From: Saonia flava
Lineage (GTDB): Bacteria > Bacteroidota > Bacteroidia > Flavobacteriales > Flavobacteriaceae
Assembly (NCBI RefSeq): GCF_011927795.1
Contig: NZ_JAATJJ010000001.1
Location: forward strand, 1,861,062 to 1,925,061
Direction: 5' to 3'
DNA: 64,000 bases
Shown here: positions 45,917 through 55,758 of the stretch, piece by piece
How the letters are laid out: the number at the start of each line of letters is the position of its first letter
Position numbering within the stretch: position 1 is the first letter of the stretch
Program-made: the position numbers and the translations under genes
The notes under the pieces: generated by a model
The model's database searches: none
The model's input: only the letters and a program-made list of their open reading frames with translations
What the model was told of the DNA's origin: nothing

Positions 45917-46765
45917 ATGCTGGTATTTCACTCAAAAACTGAATTGAGGAGCCACCTTTCTTCTCTTAAAACCAAAAACCATTCCATAGGTATGGTTCCT
46001 ACCATGGGAGCCTTACATCAAGGTCATATTTCCTTAGTCAACAAGGCCATTTCTGAAAATTCCCATGTTGTTGTGAGTATTTTTGTAAACCCTACGCAAT
46101 TTGACAACAAGGAAGATTTAAAGAAATATCCAAAAACTTTAGACAAGGATATTCAACTCCTTAAGGCGGTTTCTGGAATAGTTATAGTATTTGCGCCTAC
46201 CGCTGATGAAATGTATGAAGGGAAAATAAAATCCAAATCTTTTAAGTTTGATGGTTTGGAGAAAGTAATGGAGGGAGAGTTCAGAACCGGCCATTTTAAT
46301 GGGGTGGCAACCATTGTAGAATTGCTCTTGAGAGCGGTTATGCCAAATAAGGCCTACTTTGGAGAAAAGGATTTTCAGCAACTACAGATTATAAAAAAAT
46401 TAGTCGAAATCAGGAAAATTCCCATAGAAATAATTGGCTGCCCAATAGTCCGTGAATCTAATGGATTGGCAATGAGCTCCAGAAACGAAAGACTGTCAAA
46501 ACCGGTAAGGAAAAAGGCCGGGTTTATATATGAAACCCTAAAATCTGCCAAAAATGAATTTGGCACAAAAAGTGCGAGTAAGGTAATAGAATGGGTGCGA
46601 AATCAATTTGAACAACATCCTATATTTGAATTGGAATATATTCAAATTACCGATGTTGATACGTTGACTCCACTTTTAAGAAAACAGAAAGATAGAAAAT
46701 ATAGGGCTTTTGTTGCCGTTTATACCGAAGGTGTTCGTTTAATAGACAATATTGCACTTAATTAA
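45917..46765 (+). CDS. panC: Pantothenate synthetase
   Basis: A 282-residue enzyme joining pantoate and beta-alanine. MVPTMGALHQGHISLV carries the ATP-binding HxGH motif, and VSIFVNPTQF, YFGEKDFQQLQII and the KMSKS-like AMSSRNERLS are in place. A TAAGTTTG element (45890-45897) precedes it closely. First gene of panC-panD and the membrane-protein gene that follows. Confidence 0.97.
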   Translation: MLVFHSKTELRSHLSSLKTKNHSIGMVPTMGALHQGHISLVNKAISENSHVVVSIFVNPTQFDNKEDLKKYPKTLDKDIQLLKAVSGIVIVFAPTADEMYEGKIKSKSFKFDGLEKVMEGEFRTGHFNGVATIVELLLRAVMPNKAYFGEKDFQQLQIIKKLVEIRKIPIEIIGCPIVRESNGLAMSSRNERLSKPVRKKAGFIYETLKSAKNEFGTKSASKVIEWVRNQFEQHPIFELEYIQITDVDTLTPLLRKQKDRKYRAFVAVYTEGVRLIDNIALN

Positions 46766-46778
46766 TTAACTTTGTCCC

Positions 46779-47129
46779 ATGCAAATTCAAGTAGTAAAAT
46801 CTAAAATTCACCGAGTAAAAGTAACCGGTGCCGACTTAAATTATATAGGCAGCATCACTATAGATGAGGACTTAATGGATGCCGCCAACCTTATTCAAGG
46901 TGAAAAAGTACAAATAGTAAACAACAACAATGGGGAGCGATTAGAAACCTATGCCATTCCAGGGCCAAGAGGTAGCGGAGAAATTACTTTGAATGGAGCT
47001 GCAGCAAGAAAAGTGGCCGTAGGTGATGTTCTAATTTTAATAAGCTATGCTTGGATGGGAATTGAAGATGCCAAAACTTTTAACCCATCTCTGGTTTTTC
47101 CAAATGAAGAAAACAATCTATTAACATAG
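46779..47129 (+). CDS. panD: Aspartate 1-decarboxylase
   Basis: A 116-residue pro-enzyme making beta-alanine for PanC. The self-cleavage site is Gly-Ser in [15 protein letters not shown], which yields the pyruvoyl group. [19 protein letters not shown] is typical of the C-terminal part. It lies 13 bases after panC. Confidence 0.97.
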   Translation: MQIQVVKSKIHRVKVTGADLNYIGSITIDEDLMDAANLIQGEKVQIVNNNNGERLETYAIPGPRGSGEITLNGAAARKVAVGDVLILISYAWMGIEDAKTFNPSLVFPNEENNLLT

Positions 47130-47131
47130 TT

Positions 47132-48097
47132 TTGAATTCTAAACTAAAAAAGACTTTAAAATTACTACTCCCAATAGCCTTGGGAGTTTTTTTAGTCTGG
47201 TACCTATATAGTTCTACCACATCCGAACAAAGGATAGAAATTGTAAACCATATTAAAAATGCCAACCCTCTTTGGATTAGCATCTCTGTCGTAATAGGTA
47301 TTCTAAGTCATATATCCCGTGCCATAAGGTGGAATTATTTATTGGAACCATTGGGGTATAAACCCAAAACAAGCAACAATGTATTTATAATCCTCACTGC
47401 GTATTTAACAAATCTTGGGATTCCTAGATCAGGTGAAATTCTTAGGGCCACTGCCCTTACCACCTATGAAGATGTTCCCTTTGAAAAAGGTTTTGGCACT
47501 ATTGTAACCGAGAGGATTGTCGATTTATTAATGTTGTTTATCATCATAATTATTGCCTTGCTTTTACAAACAGAACTTATTTTAGGCTTTTTACAAGAAC
47601 AAGGGGTAGGTTTAATCACTGGTATAATAGTGCTTTTTATTGGAGTAATTGGGTTGCTTTTAATGATTAGGTTAATCAAAAAATCTACTTCCAATTTTGC
47701 AATGAAGCTCAAGATTTTTCTAAAAAACATGTTAGATGGTGTGCTCAGCATTTTTAAAATGAAGCATAAATGGGCCTTTCTTTTCCATACTATTTTTATT
47801 TGGGTGGCATATATTGCCATGTTTTGGGTCGTAAAATATACAATTCCAGAAACGGCAGACCTCTCCTTGGGGTCTCTACTTGTTGCTTTTGTTGGTGGAG
47901 CTATTGCAATGACCACAACAAATGGTGGTTTTATAGCCTACCCTGCCGCCGTATCCAAATCCCTGGAGATTTTCGGAATCAGTATTGTATCAGGGAATGC
48001 TTTTGGCTGGATTATGTGGATTTCGCAAACCTTTATGGTTGTTTTCTTTGGTGCAATATCTTTTCTGCTTTTACCGTTATTGAACAGAAACAGATAA
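47132..48097 (+). CDS. Lysylphosphatidylglycerol synthase-type transmembrane protein
   Basis: A 321-residue inner-membrane protein with about eight spans of the UPF0104/LPG synthase transmembrane family. The conserved segment ISRAIRWNYLLEPLGYKP and the LGIPRSGEILRA motif are present. It has no aminoacyl-transferase domain, so it may be a flippase-like protein. The TTG start lies two bases after panD's stop, indicating co-translation with panCD. Confidence 0.88.
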   Translation: MNSKLKKTLKLLLPIALGVFLVWYLYSSTTSEQRIEIVNHIKNANPLWISISVVIGILSHISRAIRWNYLLEPLGYKPKTSNNVFIILTAYLTNLGIPRSGEILRATALTTYEDVPFEKGFGTIVTERIVDLLMLFIIIIIALLLQTELILGFLQEQGVGLITGIIVLFIGVIGLLLMIRLIKKSTSNFAMKLKIFLKNMLDGVLSIFKMKHKWAFLFHTIFIWVAYIAMFWVVKYTIPETADLSLGSLLVAFVGGAIAMTTTNGGFIAYPAAVSKSLEIFGISIVSGNAFGWIMWISQTFMVVFFGAISFLLLPLLNRNR

Positions 48098-48119
48098 ACT
48101 CTGTTTGTCCAAAACCCTT

Positions 48120-49265
48120 ATGAAAAGACCTATTCTAATTGCTATATTTCTCTTGGCATGCATTGGTTTAACCGCACAAGTGACCCAAGAAATTTTTGAA
48201 TCTTTTAAACTTCAAGAAAGAAGGGATGTTAAATATTATTTTCCTGAAGATTATTCGGAGGAAAAAAAATACCCCATTATTGTTGTATTAGACGCCGAAT
48301 ATCTATTTGACAATGTTGTGTCAAATGCAAAATTCTATAGCACCTTCCACCGAATGCCTCAAGCCATAATTGTCGGGGTCAACCAAAGCAAAAATGATTT
48401 ACGTTGGGAGGATTGTGCATATGATGAGATAAATGGGTTGCCAACCGAAAAAGGTAAAAATTTCTATGAATTCCTTGGAATGGAACTCATTCCCTATTTA
48501 GAGACCAGTTATAGTACTGCTCCATTTAAAATGTTTGTAGGGTACGATATCACTGCCAATTTTGGCAATTTCTTTTTGTTCAAAGAGGCTTCTTTGTTCA
48601 ATGCTTATGTTAGTATTTCGCCGACAATGGCTCCAGAGATGGAAACAAGGGTGCCAACCAGATTGGCCGCCATGGATCAGCAAATTTTTTACCAACTTAT
48701 TGTGGAAGGTGAAAAGAACAATGATAAACCTCAAATATTAGCCATGGACAAGGCTTTAAAAGAAATTGATAAAGAATCCCTCCATTATTTTTTTGAGGAG
48801 TACGAGGATGCAGATGATATTTCGATTGCCACTTATGGTATTGGCAAGGCGTTTGATAATATCTTTAAAATGTTCAGGCAAATTAGCCCAAAAGAATACA
48901 AAGAAAAAATCTTGACTTCAGAAGAGCCTGTATTTAATTATCTAGAAACCAAATACACGGTCATAGAGGATTTATTTGGGTTTAAAAAGGACTATGAACT
49001 TAATGATGTTATAGCCATTTACGCTGCTGTAAGAAAAAAGTCTGATTTTGAATCATTAAAATCACTTTCCGATTTATGCAAAAAGGAATTTCCGGACACT
49101 ATGCTAGGATTTTACTTTGAAGGAGAATATTATGAGGAAATAGGTGAGCCCAAAAAAGCTTTAAAAACCTTTGAAAAGGCTTTTGGAATGGAGGAAATAG
49201 ATTTTTTGACCAAAGATATGGCCTTGGAAAAAATGGATGCATTAAAGGCTGATTTTGGATACTAA
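48120..49265 (+). CDS. Esterase-D-like alpha/beta hydrolase with Asp at the nucleophile site, exported
   Basis: A 381-residue protein with signal peptide (MKRPILIAIFLLACIGLTAQ); I chose the ATG at 48120 over an upstream TTG for that reason. The domain YPIIVVLDAEYLFDN through FKMFVGYDITANFGN is the alpha/beta-hydrolase fold of the esterase D family. At the nucleophile elbow the expected GHSxGG reads GYDITA, so Ser is replaced by Asp143. The C-terminal 90 residues look like helical repeats (TPR-like: YFEGEYYEEIGEPKKALKTF). It may be a non-classical hydrolase or a binding protein. Confidence 0.83.
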   Translation: MKRPILIAIFLLACIGLTAQVTQEIFESFKLQERRDVKYYFPEDYSEEKKYPIIVVLDAEYLFDNVVSNAKFYSTFHRMPQAIIVGVNQSKNDLRWEDCAYDEINGLPTEKGKNFYEFLGMELIPYLETSYSTAPFKMFVGYDITANFGNFFLFKEASLFNAYVSISPTMAPEMETRVPTRLAAMDQQIFYQLIVEGEKNNDKPQILAMDKALKEIDKESLHYFFEEYEDADDISIATYGIGKAFDNIFKMFRQISPKEYKEKILTSEEPVFNYLETKYTVIEDLFGFKKDYELNDVIAIYAAVRKKSDFESLKSLSDLCKKEFPDTMLGFYFEGEYYEEIGEPKKALKTFEKAFGMEEIDFLTKDMALEKMDALKADFGY

Positions 49266-49317
49266 CCCAAAAATTCAAACCTAAATTAATATCTTCGTCC
49301 AAACCTTAAATTAAGGA

Positions 49318-50679
49318 ATGGCAAAGACCAAAACTGCTTTTTTTTGTCAAAACTGTGGTACCCAATATGCAAAATGGGTCGGGCAGTGCAATGCCTGCAA
49401 ACAATGGAACACCATTGTTGAGGAAGTAGTACAGAAAGAAGAAAAAACCAATTGGAAAATTGGTTCTAACTCTTCCCAAAAAATAGCAAAACCATTAAGA
49501 GTCAATGAAATAAGCACTGAAAAGGAAATCCGTTTAAATTCTTTTGATTTAGAATTTAATCGAGTACTTGGTGGGGGAATTGTTCCTGGGTCTCTTACTC
49601 TTTTAGGTGGGGAACCCGGTGTTGGGAAAAGCACCCTTCTGCTTCAAATTTCATTAAAACTGCCCTATAAAACTTTATATGTTTCAGGTGAGGAAAGCCA
49701 AAAGCAAATAAAAATGCGTGCAGACCGGATTCATCCAAACAGTGAAACCTGTTTAATACTAACCGAAACCAAGACACAAAATATCTTTCAACAAATTGAG
49801 GCTTCTGAACCAGATTTAGTAGTAATAGACTCTATTCAGACTTTGCATTCAGACTACATTGAATCCGCAGCGGGCAGTATTTCGCAAATACGGGAATGCA
49901 CAGCAGAACTCATAAAGTTTGCCAAAGAAACTAATACTCCTGTTATTCTAATTGGACACATTACCAAAGACGGAACCATTGCTGGCCCCAAAATATTGGA
50001 ACATATGGTAGATACTGTCCTCCAATTTGAGGGTGATAGAAATTATGTTTACCGAATTTTACGTTCGCTTAAAAATCGTTTTGGATCCACTGCAGAACTG
50101 GGCATTTATGAAATGCAGGGAAGTGGTTTAAGAGAAGTGAACAACCCATCAGAAATCCTTATTTCCAAAAATGATGAAGGATTAAGTGGTACTGCAATAG
50201 CGTCCACGGTGGAAGGCATGCGACCATTGATGATAGAAATACAGGCATTAGTGAGTACAGCAGTTTATGGTACGCCCCAGCGCTCTACAACAGGTTATAA
50301 TGCCAAAAGATTAAATATGCTCTTGGCCGTTTTGGAGAAACGAGCTGGGTTTAAATTAGCTGCAAAAGATGTGTTTTTAAACATAACAGGTGGAATTTCT
50401 GTTGATGATCCAGCAATTGACCTTGCTGTAATTGCAGCGATATTATCTAGCAATTCCGATATTCCTATAGAAAAAGGCGTTTGTTTTGCAGCAGAAGTGG
50501 GGTTAGCTGGAGAAATACGTTCTGTACAACGTGTTGACCAAAGAATCTCAGAAGCGGAAAAACTCGGTTTTACTTCAATTTATGTTTCTAAAAACAACAA
50601 AATCAGTCTTAAAAATACAAAGATCAAAATTCAATTAGTCTCTAAAATTGAAGATGTGGTAGCTTATTTATTTGGTTAG
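49318..50679 (+). CDS. radA: DNA repair protein RadA
   Basis: A 453-residue RecA-like branch-migration ATPase. The zinc finger FFCQNCGTQYAKWVGQCNAC opens the protein; Walker A is GGEPGVGKSTLLLQ, the RadA-specific KNRFG motif is LKNRFGS, and the C-terminal Lon-like domain is present. Its last four bases overlap the converging 34-codon ORF. Confidence 0.97.
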   Translation: MAKTKTAFFCQNCGTQYAKWVGQCNACKQWNTIVEEVVQKEEKTNWKIGSNSSQKIAKPLRVNEISTEKEIRLNSFDLEFNRVLGGGIVPGSLTLLGGEPGVGKSTLLLQISLKLPYKTLYVSGEESQKQIKMRADRIHPNSETCLILTETKTQNIFQQIEASEPDLVVIDSIQTLHSDYIESAAGSISQIRECTAELIKFAKETNTPVILIGHITKDGTIAGPKILEHMVDTVLQFEGDRNYVYRILRSLKNRFGSTAELGIYEMQGSGLREVNNPSEILISKNDEGLSGTAIASTVEGMRPLMIEIQALVSTAVYGTPQRSTTGYNAKRLNMLLAVLEKRAGFKLAAKDVFLNITGGISVDDPAIDLAVIAAILSSNSDIPIEKGVCFAAEVGLAGEIRSVQRVDQRISEAEKLGFTSIYVSKNNKISLKNTKIKIQLVSKIEDVVAYLFG

Positions 50680-50780
50680 CGTTTATCTCTCATTATTCTG
50701 GCTATCACCATTAAAATAATTATAACAACAAGAATAAATGCTATTTGCCAAAATCCAATTTGTAAAAAAATTAAAGCCAT
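50676..50780 (-). CDS. 34-residue single-span membrane peptide coupled to the aldo/keto reductase gene
   Basis: The ATG lies two bases after the TAA of the upstream aldo/keto reductase, so it is probably co-translated. The product (MALIFLQIGFWQIAFILVVI, then a basic end ARIMRDKR) is one membrane helix with a positive cytoplasmic tail. It fills the whole gap between two genes. I recognise no family. Confidence 0.55.
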   Translation of the reverse strand: MALIFLQIGFWQIAFILVVIIILMVIARIMRDKR

Positions 50781-50782
50781 AT

Positions 50783-51823
50783 TTATGGTGCGGGATTTGG
50801 AATCAACTCATGAATGTCATTAATACTTGCTATTAGCTCATCGCTTAGTGTTACATTAATACTATCTATATTTTCTTTAAGTTGTTTCATGGTTGTAGCC
50901 CCAATAATGTTGCTGGTCACAAAAGATTGTTGGTTGATAAAGGCCAACGCCATAGTCGCTAAGGACATTCCATTTTCACGTGCCAAATCATAGTACATCT
51001 GTGTTGCTCTTAACGAGTTCTCTCCATTATAGCGGGCCATATTAGGAAATAAATTAATCCTAGCTTTGGACACATCATGACCTTCAATGAATTTATTTGA
51101 AAGTCTTCCAAAACCCAATGGAGAATATGGCAAACATCCTATATTCTCTCTTAAGGAAATTTCAGCAAGACCCGCTTCATATGTCCTATTCAACAAATTA
51201 TATGGATTTTGAACCGAAACAATTCTTGGAAGGTTACGATACTTAGCCTCTTCTAAATAGCGCATAGTACTCCACGGCACATCATTGGAAAGACCTATAT
51301 GTCTAATTTTCCCCTCTTTAACATAGCCATAAAGAATATGTAGAATTTCGTTGATATTATCATCCCATTCACTAGCATCGGCATGATTATAACCTCTTTT
51401 GCCAAAAAAATTTGTCTGTCTATCGGGCCAATGCAGTTGGTATAAATCAATATAATCTGTCTGTAATCTTTTTAAGCTACTGTGCAATGCATCCTCAAAA
51501 GATTCTTTTGAATATCCAGTATCACGGATATAATGTTTATTTACAATTGGTGGACCAACAATTTTTGAAGCCAAAACAATCTTATCCCTATTCCCTGTTT
51601 TCTTTAACCAAGTTCCAATGATATTTTCTGTAGAACCCTGTGTTTCTTTCTCAATAGGAATTGCATAAAGCTCAGCTGTATCAAAAAAATTAACGCCCTG
51701 GCCAATAGCATAATCCATTTGCTCATGCCCTTCAGCCTCATTATTTTGCTTGCCCATGTTCATGGTGCCCAAGCATATCTTACTAACTTTAATGGAAGTG
51801 GTTGGAAGGTTGGTATACTCCAT
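50783..51823 (-). CDS. Aldo/keto reductase, Tas-like
   Basis: A 346-residue TIM-barrel oxidoreductase of the NADPH-dependent AKR type. Motifs: FFDTAELYAIP (Asp and catalytic Tyr), LVLASKIVGPP-like strand with Lys, TDYIDLYQLHWPDR and the C-terminal SNIIGATTMKQLKENI. Resembles the Tas/YajO branch. The first gene of a pair with the 34-residue peptide. Confidence 0.92.
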   Translation of the reverse strand: MEYTNLPTTSIKVSKICLGTMNMGKQNNEAEGHEQMDYAIGQGVNFFDTAELYAIPIEKETQGSTENIIGTWLKKTGNRDKIVLASKIVGPPIVNKHYIRDTGYSKESFEDALHSSLKRLQTDYIDLYQLHWPDRQTNFFGKRGYNHADASEWDDNINEILHILYGYVKEGKIRHIGLSNDVPWSTMRYLEEAKYRNLPRIVSVQNPYNLLNRTYEAGLAEISLRENIGCLPYSPLGFGRLSNKFIEGHDVSKARINLFPNMARYNGENSLRATQMYYDLARENGMSLATMALAFINQQSFVTSNIIGATTMKQLKENIDSINVTLSDELIASINDIHELIPNPAP

Positions 51824-51895
51824 AGAAGTATTGTGGTTTTATTTTAGAAAGCGTTAAAAATAGCCAATTCCAAACATTATAATCTTAACAATATG

Positions 51896-52660
51896 TTATT
51901 TCTCTAACTCTACTAAAATGGGACAATGATCACTATGCTTTGCCTCAGAAAGAATTACAGAGCGTTTTAATCTATTCTTCAATGGTTTGCTCACCATACC
52001 ATAATCCAAACGCCAACCTTTATTATTATTGCGGGCATTGGCTCTATAACTCCACCATGTATAATTATCTGGGTCTTTGTTAAAGTGCCTAAAACTGTCT
52101 ATAAAGCCACTTTCCATAAAATTGCCAATCCATTCACGTTCCACGGGCAAAAAACCGGAGACATTTTTGTTACGAACTGGATCGTGAATATCAATTGCTT
52201 CATGACAAATATTATAGTCCCCTAGAACAATGAGGTTGGGCCTCTTTTTTCGAAGTTCCATGGTATAATCCTTAAAATCTGACATATATTTTAACTTAAA
52301 ATCCAACCTGTCCAAATTGGTGCCAGAGGGCAAGTACATGCTCATAATGGAAACATCACCAAAATCTACCCTTAAATTTCTACCTTCAAAATCCATATAA
52401 TCAATCCCAGTACCATACTCCACATGATCTGGCTTTGCCTTGGATAAGATGGCCACACCACTATAGCCCTTTTTTTGTGCACTATACCAATAATTATGGG
52501 AATATCCTGCTTCATCAAAAATAGAAAGGTCCAATTGGTCCTTATTTGCCTTTATTTCTTGAAGGCATATTACATCGGGACCCACGGTTGTTAGCCATTC
52601 CAAAAAACCCTTGTTCAATGCCGCTCTAATACCATTTACATTATAAGAAACTATTTTCAT
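51896..52660 (-). CDS. xth: Exodeoxyribonuclease III
   Basis: A 254-residue AP endonuclease/exonuclease. KIVSYNVNGIRAALNKGFLE, DVICLQEIKA, GDYNICHEAIDIHDP and the final SDHCPI are the family's catalytic motifs. I chose the ATG at 52660; the open frame upstream to 52708 adds residues with no family match. Confidence 0.96.
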   Translation of the reverse strand: MKIVSYNVNGIRAALNKGFLEWLTTVGPDVICLQEIKANKDQLDLSIFDEAGYSHNYWYSAQKKGYSGVAILSKAKPDHVEYGTGIDYMDFEGRNLRVDFGDVSIMSMYLPSGTNLDRLDFKLKYMSDFKDYTMELRKKRPNLIVLGDYNICHEAIDIHDPVRNKNVSGFLPVEREWIGNFMESGFIDSFRHFNKDPDNYTWWSYRANARNNNKGWRLDYGMVSKPLKNRLKRSVILSEAKHSDHCPILVELEK

Positions 52661-52962
52661 ACTTATTATTTGGGCCCAAAAATAGAGAAAGTTTATAGTA
52701 TGGTACAACTCAAAAAAACTAAATAGATTAGTAGTTGATTAAATAAAACAAATCTGATTTAATAGAAATTACATTTTTGAATGTATATATATATATTTGA
52801 TTTACTAAATTTGGCGGCCTTCTTCAGTTTAATTTCTTAATTGTAAAAGGTAAGTTCGTATATATATCTATTGTCGAAAACAATTTCACAAGTGCTTTTC
52901 GTCTAAATCTTTTATTTAAGAGCTTTTAATAATTGATTTTCGCATAACTGTGCAATAAAAAA
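52661..52962. other. AT-rich intergenic region
   Basis: About 300 bases between divergent xth and the TonB receptor. Two TAnnTTTG elements on the plus strand (TATATTTG at 52792-52799, TAAATTTG at 52806-52813) probably drive the receptor, leaving a leader of about 145 bases. A (TA)n tract lies just before them. I see no convincing ORF, riboswitch or hairpin. Confidence 0.5.
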
Positions 52963-55044
52963 ATGCCCAAAATATTTATGAAAAATAATATATGTCTATT
53001 ATTATATGTTTTTATCTGTTCTATTTCATCTGGGCAAACATTGCAAAAAGACTCCATCACCCAATTAGAAGAGGTTATATTACGTGATTTTGCCAAGACC
53101 AAAAATGCAACTGGCATTACGCCTTCTGATGTAATTACCAAAGAGGTTTTTCAAGGTTATAGTCCTATTGATATGGTATCTTCTATAAATCAAATTTCTG
53201 GGGTACTTATCTTTTCCGGTGCGTTGAACACCAATAGAATTACTATTCGAGGAATAGGTGCAAGAACCCCATTTAGCACAGACAAACTTAGGATGTATTA
53301 CAACAATATCCCTATTACAAACGGTACAGGATCATCAACTATTGAAGCTTTTGACCTAGAAAACCTCAACGCTATTGAAGTTGTAAAGGGTCCCAAAGCC
53401 ACATCCTTCGGAAGTAATTTGGGTGGGGCCATCCTATTAAAACCCAATGAGGCCATATTAAACACCACAACTCTTTCCAATAGTCTTACTGTGGGTTCCT
53501 ATAATTTAATAAAAGATAATGTCAGTTTTAACCACAAGGATGAAAAATTGGCTTTAGGTTTTCAATATGGGCATCTGGAAACCGATGGTTATCGTGAGAA
53601 CAACAGTTTTAATCGAAATGGGTTTTTATTGAATACCTCATATCAGTTCAATCAAAAAAACTCTATAGCGCTTCTAGTAAATTATATTGATTATACGGCA
53701 CAAATACCTAGTTCCCTGAACGAAACAGATTATAATGAAAATCCGCAAAAAGCAGCTTTTACTTGGAACGCCGCAAAAGGTTATGAAGCCAATAAATATA
53801 CCCTAATAGGGATTTCCTATTCTCATGAATTCAATAAAAAATTAAAAAATACCTCCAGTCTTTTTTATACTTATTTGGACCATTATGAACCTAGACCATT
53901 TAACATTTTGGACGAGTTTAGTAATGGATATGGGTTTAGAAGTACCTTTTCCGGAAATTTAAATTCTGCAGAATATACTTTTGGAGGAGAACTGTACAAA
54001 GATGAATACAATTGGGGCACCTTTGAAAATTTGTATGAAGAAAACAATGGCAACGGGAGCTTGCAAGGGAATAGGTTGAGCAATAACAAAGAATATCGTA
54101 GACATTTTAGTGCCTTTGGGACATTTTTATATCCTTTTTCTGAAGCTTTTTCTGCTCAAGCAGGATTGAATATTAACAAAACCCATTATGACTTTAGGGA
54201 TTTATACAATTCAGGTTCTCAGAACAAGAATGCCAAAAGAAGTTTTGACGTCATTGCCTTGCCTAGTCTAACACTGTCTTACAAGAATATAAACGGACCT
54301 TCTTTTTATGGCAATATAAGCCGTGGATTTTCCAATCCAAGCCTAGAGGAAACTTTGACCCCAGATGGGGTCATAAACCCAGATATTGCTCAAGAAACAG
54401 GGGTTAATTATGAATTGGGTTCCAAATTAAGGATGTTTAAAAAGAAAGTGAATGTTGGTTTAACAGTATATCAAATGGATATTAAAAATCTTTTGGTGGC
54501 CCAGCGTGTAGGTGATGATCAGTATATTGGTAAAAATGCGGGTAAGACCAAACATCAAGGAATTGAGCTGGACTTAGATATTACCGTGAAGGCATTTAAA
54601 ACCTTTACAATGAAGCGCTTTTTTAATTATACTTTTAGCGACCACCGTTTTATTGATTTTGTTGATGGGGAAAATGATTTTTCTGGAAATCCTATAACTG
54701 GAGTCCCCAAACATAGAATTGTTACGGGTATGCAAATAAAACATGACAGAGGTTTGTTTGCCGGCATGACTTATACACATATGGGAATAATTCCATTAAA
54801 TGATGCCAATACACTTAGTACGGACACATACAACCTCATCAATGCAAAAGTGGGTTACAGTAAACAACTGACCAGTAGATTTAAATTGGAAACGCAATTT
54901 GGCATAAACAACTTCTTTAATGTTCACTATGCTCGGTCCATACTGATTAATGCTACTGGCTTTGGAGGATCCCTGCCCCGCTATTATTATCCCGGAAATA
55001 ATCGTAACTTTTATGGGGGTTTACAATTGAAATATCAGTTGTAG
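52963..55044 (+). CDS. TonB-dependent receptor paired with DUF1080 lipoprotein
   Basis: A 693-residue receptor with signal peptide and no N-terminal extension domain. The plug shows ITIRGIGARTPFSTDKLRM and VVKGPKATSFGSNLGGAI, and the barrel ends FYGGLQLKYQL. A second ATG at 52978 (MKNNICLLLYVFICS) makes a more typical signal peptide. Sequence style is that of siderophore or small-molecule receptors. The DUF1080 lipoprotein gene follows after 14 bases, so the two are likely co-transcribed. Confidence 0.92.
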   Translation: MPKIFMKNNICLLLYVFICSISSGQTLQKDSITQLEEVILRDFAKTKNATGITPSDVITKEVFQGYSPIDMVSSINQISGVLIFSGALNTNRITIRGIGARTPFSTDKLRMYYNNIPITNGTGSSTIEAFDLENLNAIEVVKGPKATSFGSNLGGAILLKPNEAILNTTTLSNSLTVGSYNLIKDNVSFNHKDEKLALGFQYGHLETDGYRENNSFNRNGFLLNTSYQFNQKNSIALLVNYIDYTAQIPSSLNETDYNENPQKAAFTWNAAKGYEANKYTLIGISYSHEFNKKLKNTSSLFYTYLDHYEPRPFNILDEFSNGYGFRSTFSGNLNSAEYTFGGELYKDEYNWGTFENLYEENNGNGSLQGNRLSNNKEYRRHFSAFGTFLYPFSEAFSAQAGLNINKTHYDFRDLYNSGSQNKNAKRSFDVIALPSLTLSYKNINGPSFYGNISRGFSNPSLEETLTPDGVINPDIAQETGVNYELGSKLRMFKKKVNVGLTVYQMDIKNLLVAQRVGDDQYIGKNAGKTKHQGIELDLDITVKAFKTFTMKRFFNYTFSDHRFIDFVDGENDFSGNPITGVPKHRIVTGMQIKHDRGLFAGMTYTHMGIIPLNDANTLSTDTYNLINAKVGYSKQLTSRFKLETQFGINNFFNVHYARSILINATGFGGSLPRYYYPGNNRNFYGGLQLKYQL

Positions 55045-55058
55045 CAAATATTTATATT

Positions 55059-55754
55059 ATGAAATCTCTTTCTCTAGTCGCTATTTCTTTAGTCCTGTTT
55101 ATCTCTTGTAACGAAAAGCAAACCACAAAATCACTTTTTGATGGAGAATCCCTAAACGGGTGGTTTATTGATGTTCCAGAAATGGATACAGTGTCCAGCA
55201 CAAGAAACCCTTTTATAGTTAGAAATAAGATGTTGGTGTCATTGGGAACACCAGGAGGCCATTTAATTACGGATGCTTCATACGAAAATTATAGAGTCAA
55301 TTTAGAGTATCGTTTTGCCGGAAAACCAGGAAACTGTGGTGCATTGGTACATGTTTCCAAAGATAAAATGAGGCGTTTATATGCCATGTTTCCACAATCC
55401 TTGGAAGTGCAGTTAAAACACACTGAAGCTGGTGATTTTTGGTTGATTGGGGAAGATTTGGAAGTGCCCAATATGGTAGAGCGTCGGGGCCCTAAAGAAA
55501 AATGGGGTGTGGACGGAGATAAAAATAGACGCATTCCCAACCTTACTGGCAATGTGGAAAAAAAACCGGGAGAATGGAATTATATGCAAATTGAATGCCT
55601 TGCCAATGAAATTAAGGTCTGGATAAACGGTAAACTGGTGAACCATGGTTTTAACGCTACTGCAAGTAATGGTAGTTTTGCTCTCCAATCTGAAGGTTCT
55701 GAAGTGGAATTTAGGAAAGTGGAACTAACCCCTATTACTAAATTAAGCAATTAG
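55059..55754 (+). CDS. DUF1080 (3-keto-disaccharide hydrolase-like) lipoprotein
   Basis: A 231-residue lipoprotein (VLFISC, Cys17). It is one concanavalin-like beta-jellyroll of the DUF1080 family: SLFDGESLNGW at the start, a GGHLITDASYENYRVNLEYR strand pair and WNYMQIECLANEIKVWINGK. Family members cleave 3-keto-glucosides. Pairing with a TonB receptor suggests breakdown and uptake of a glycoside (inference). Confidence 0.88.
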   Translation: MKSLSLVAISLVLFISCNEKQTTKSLFDGESLNGWFIDVPEMDTVSSTRNPFIVRNKMLVSLGTPGGHLITDASYENYRVNLEYRFAGKPGNCGALVHVSKDKMRRLYAMFPQSLEVQLKHTEAGDFWLIGEDLEVPNMVERRGPKEKWGVDGDKNRRIPNLTGNVEKKPGEWNYMQIECLANEIKVWINGKLVNHGFNATASNGSFALQSEGSEVEFRKVELTPITKLSN

Positions 55755-55758
55755 TCTC

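Noticed and set aside
52781-52840. 19-codon ORF in the xth/TonB gap
   Set aside because: It starts inside a TA repeat that contains the likely -7 elements and has no ribosome-binding or conserved features.
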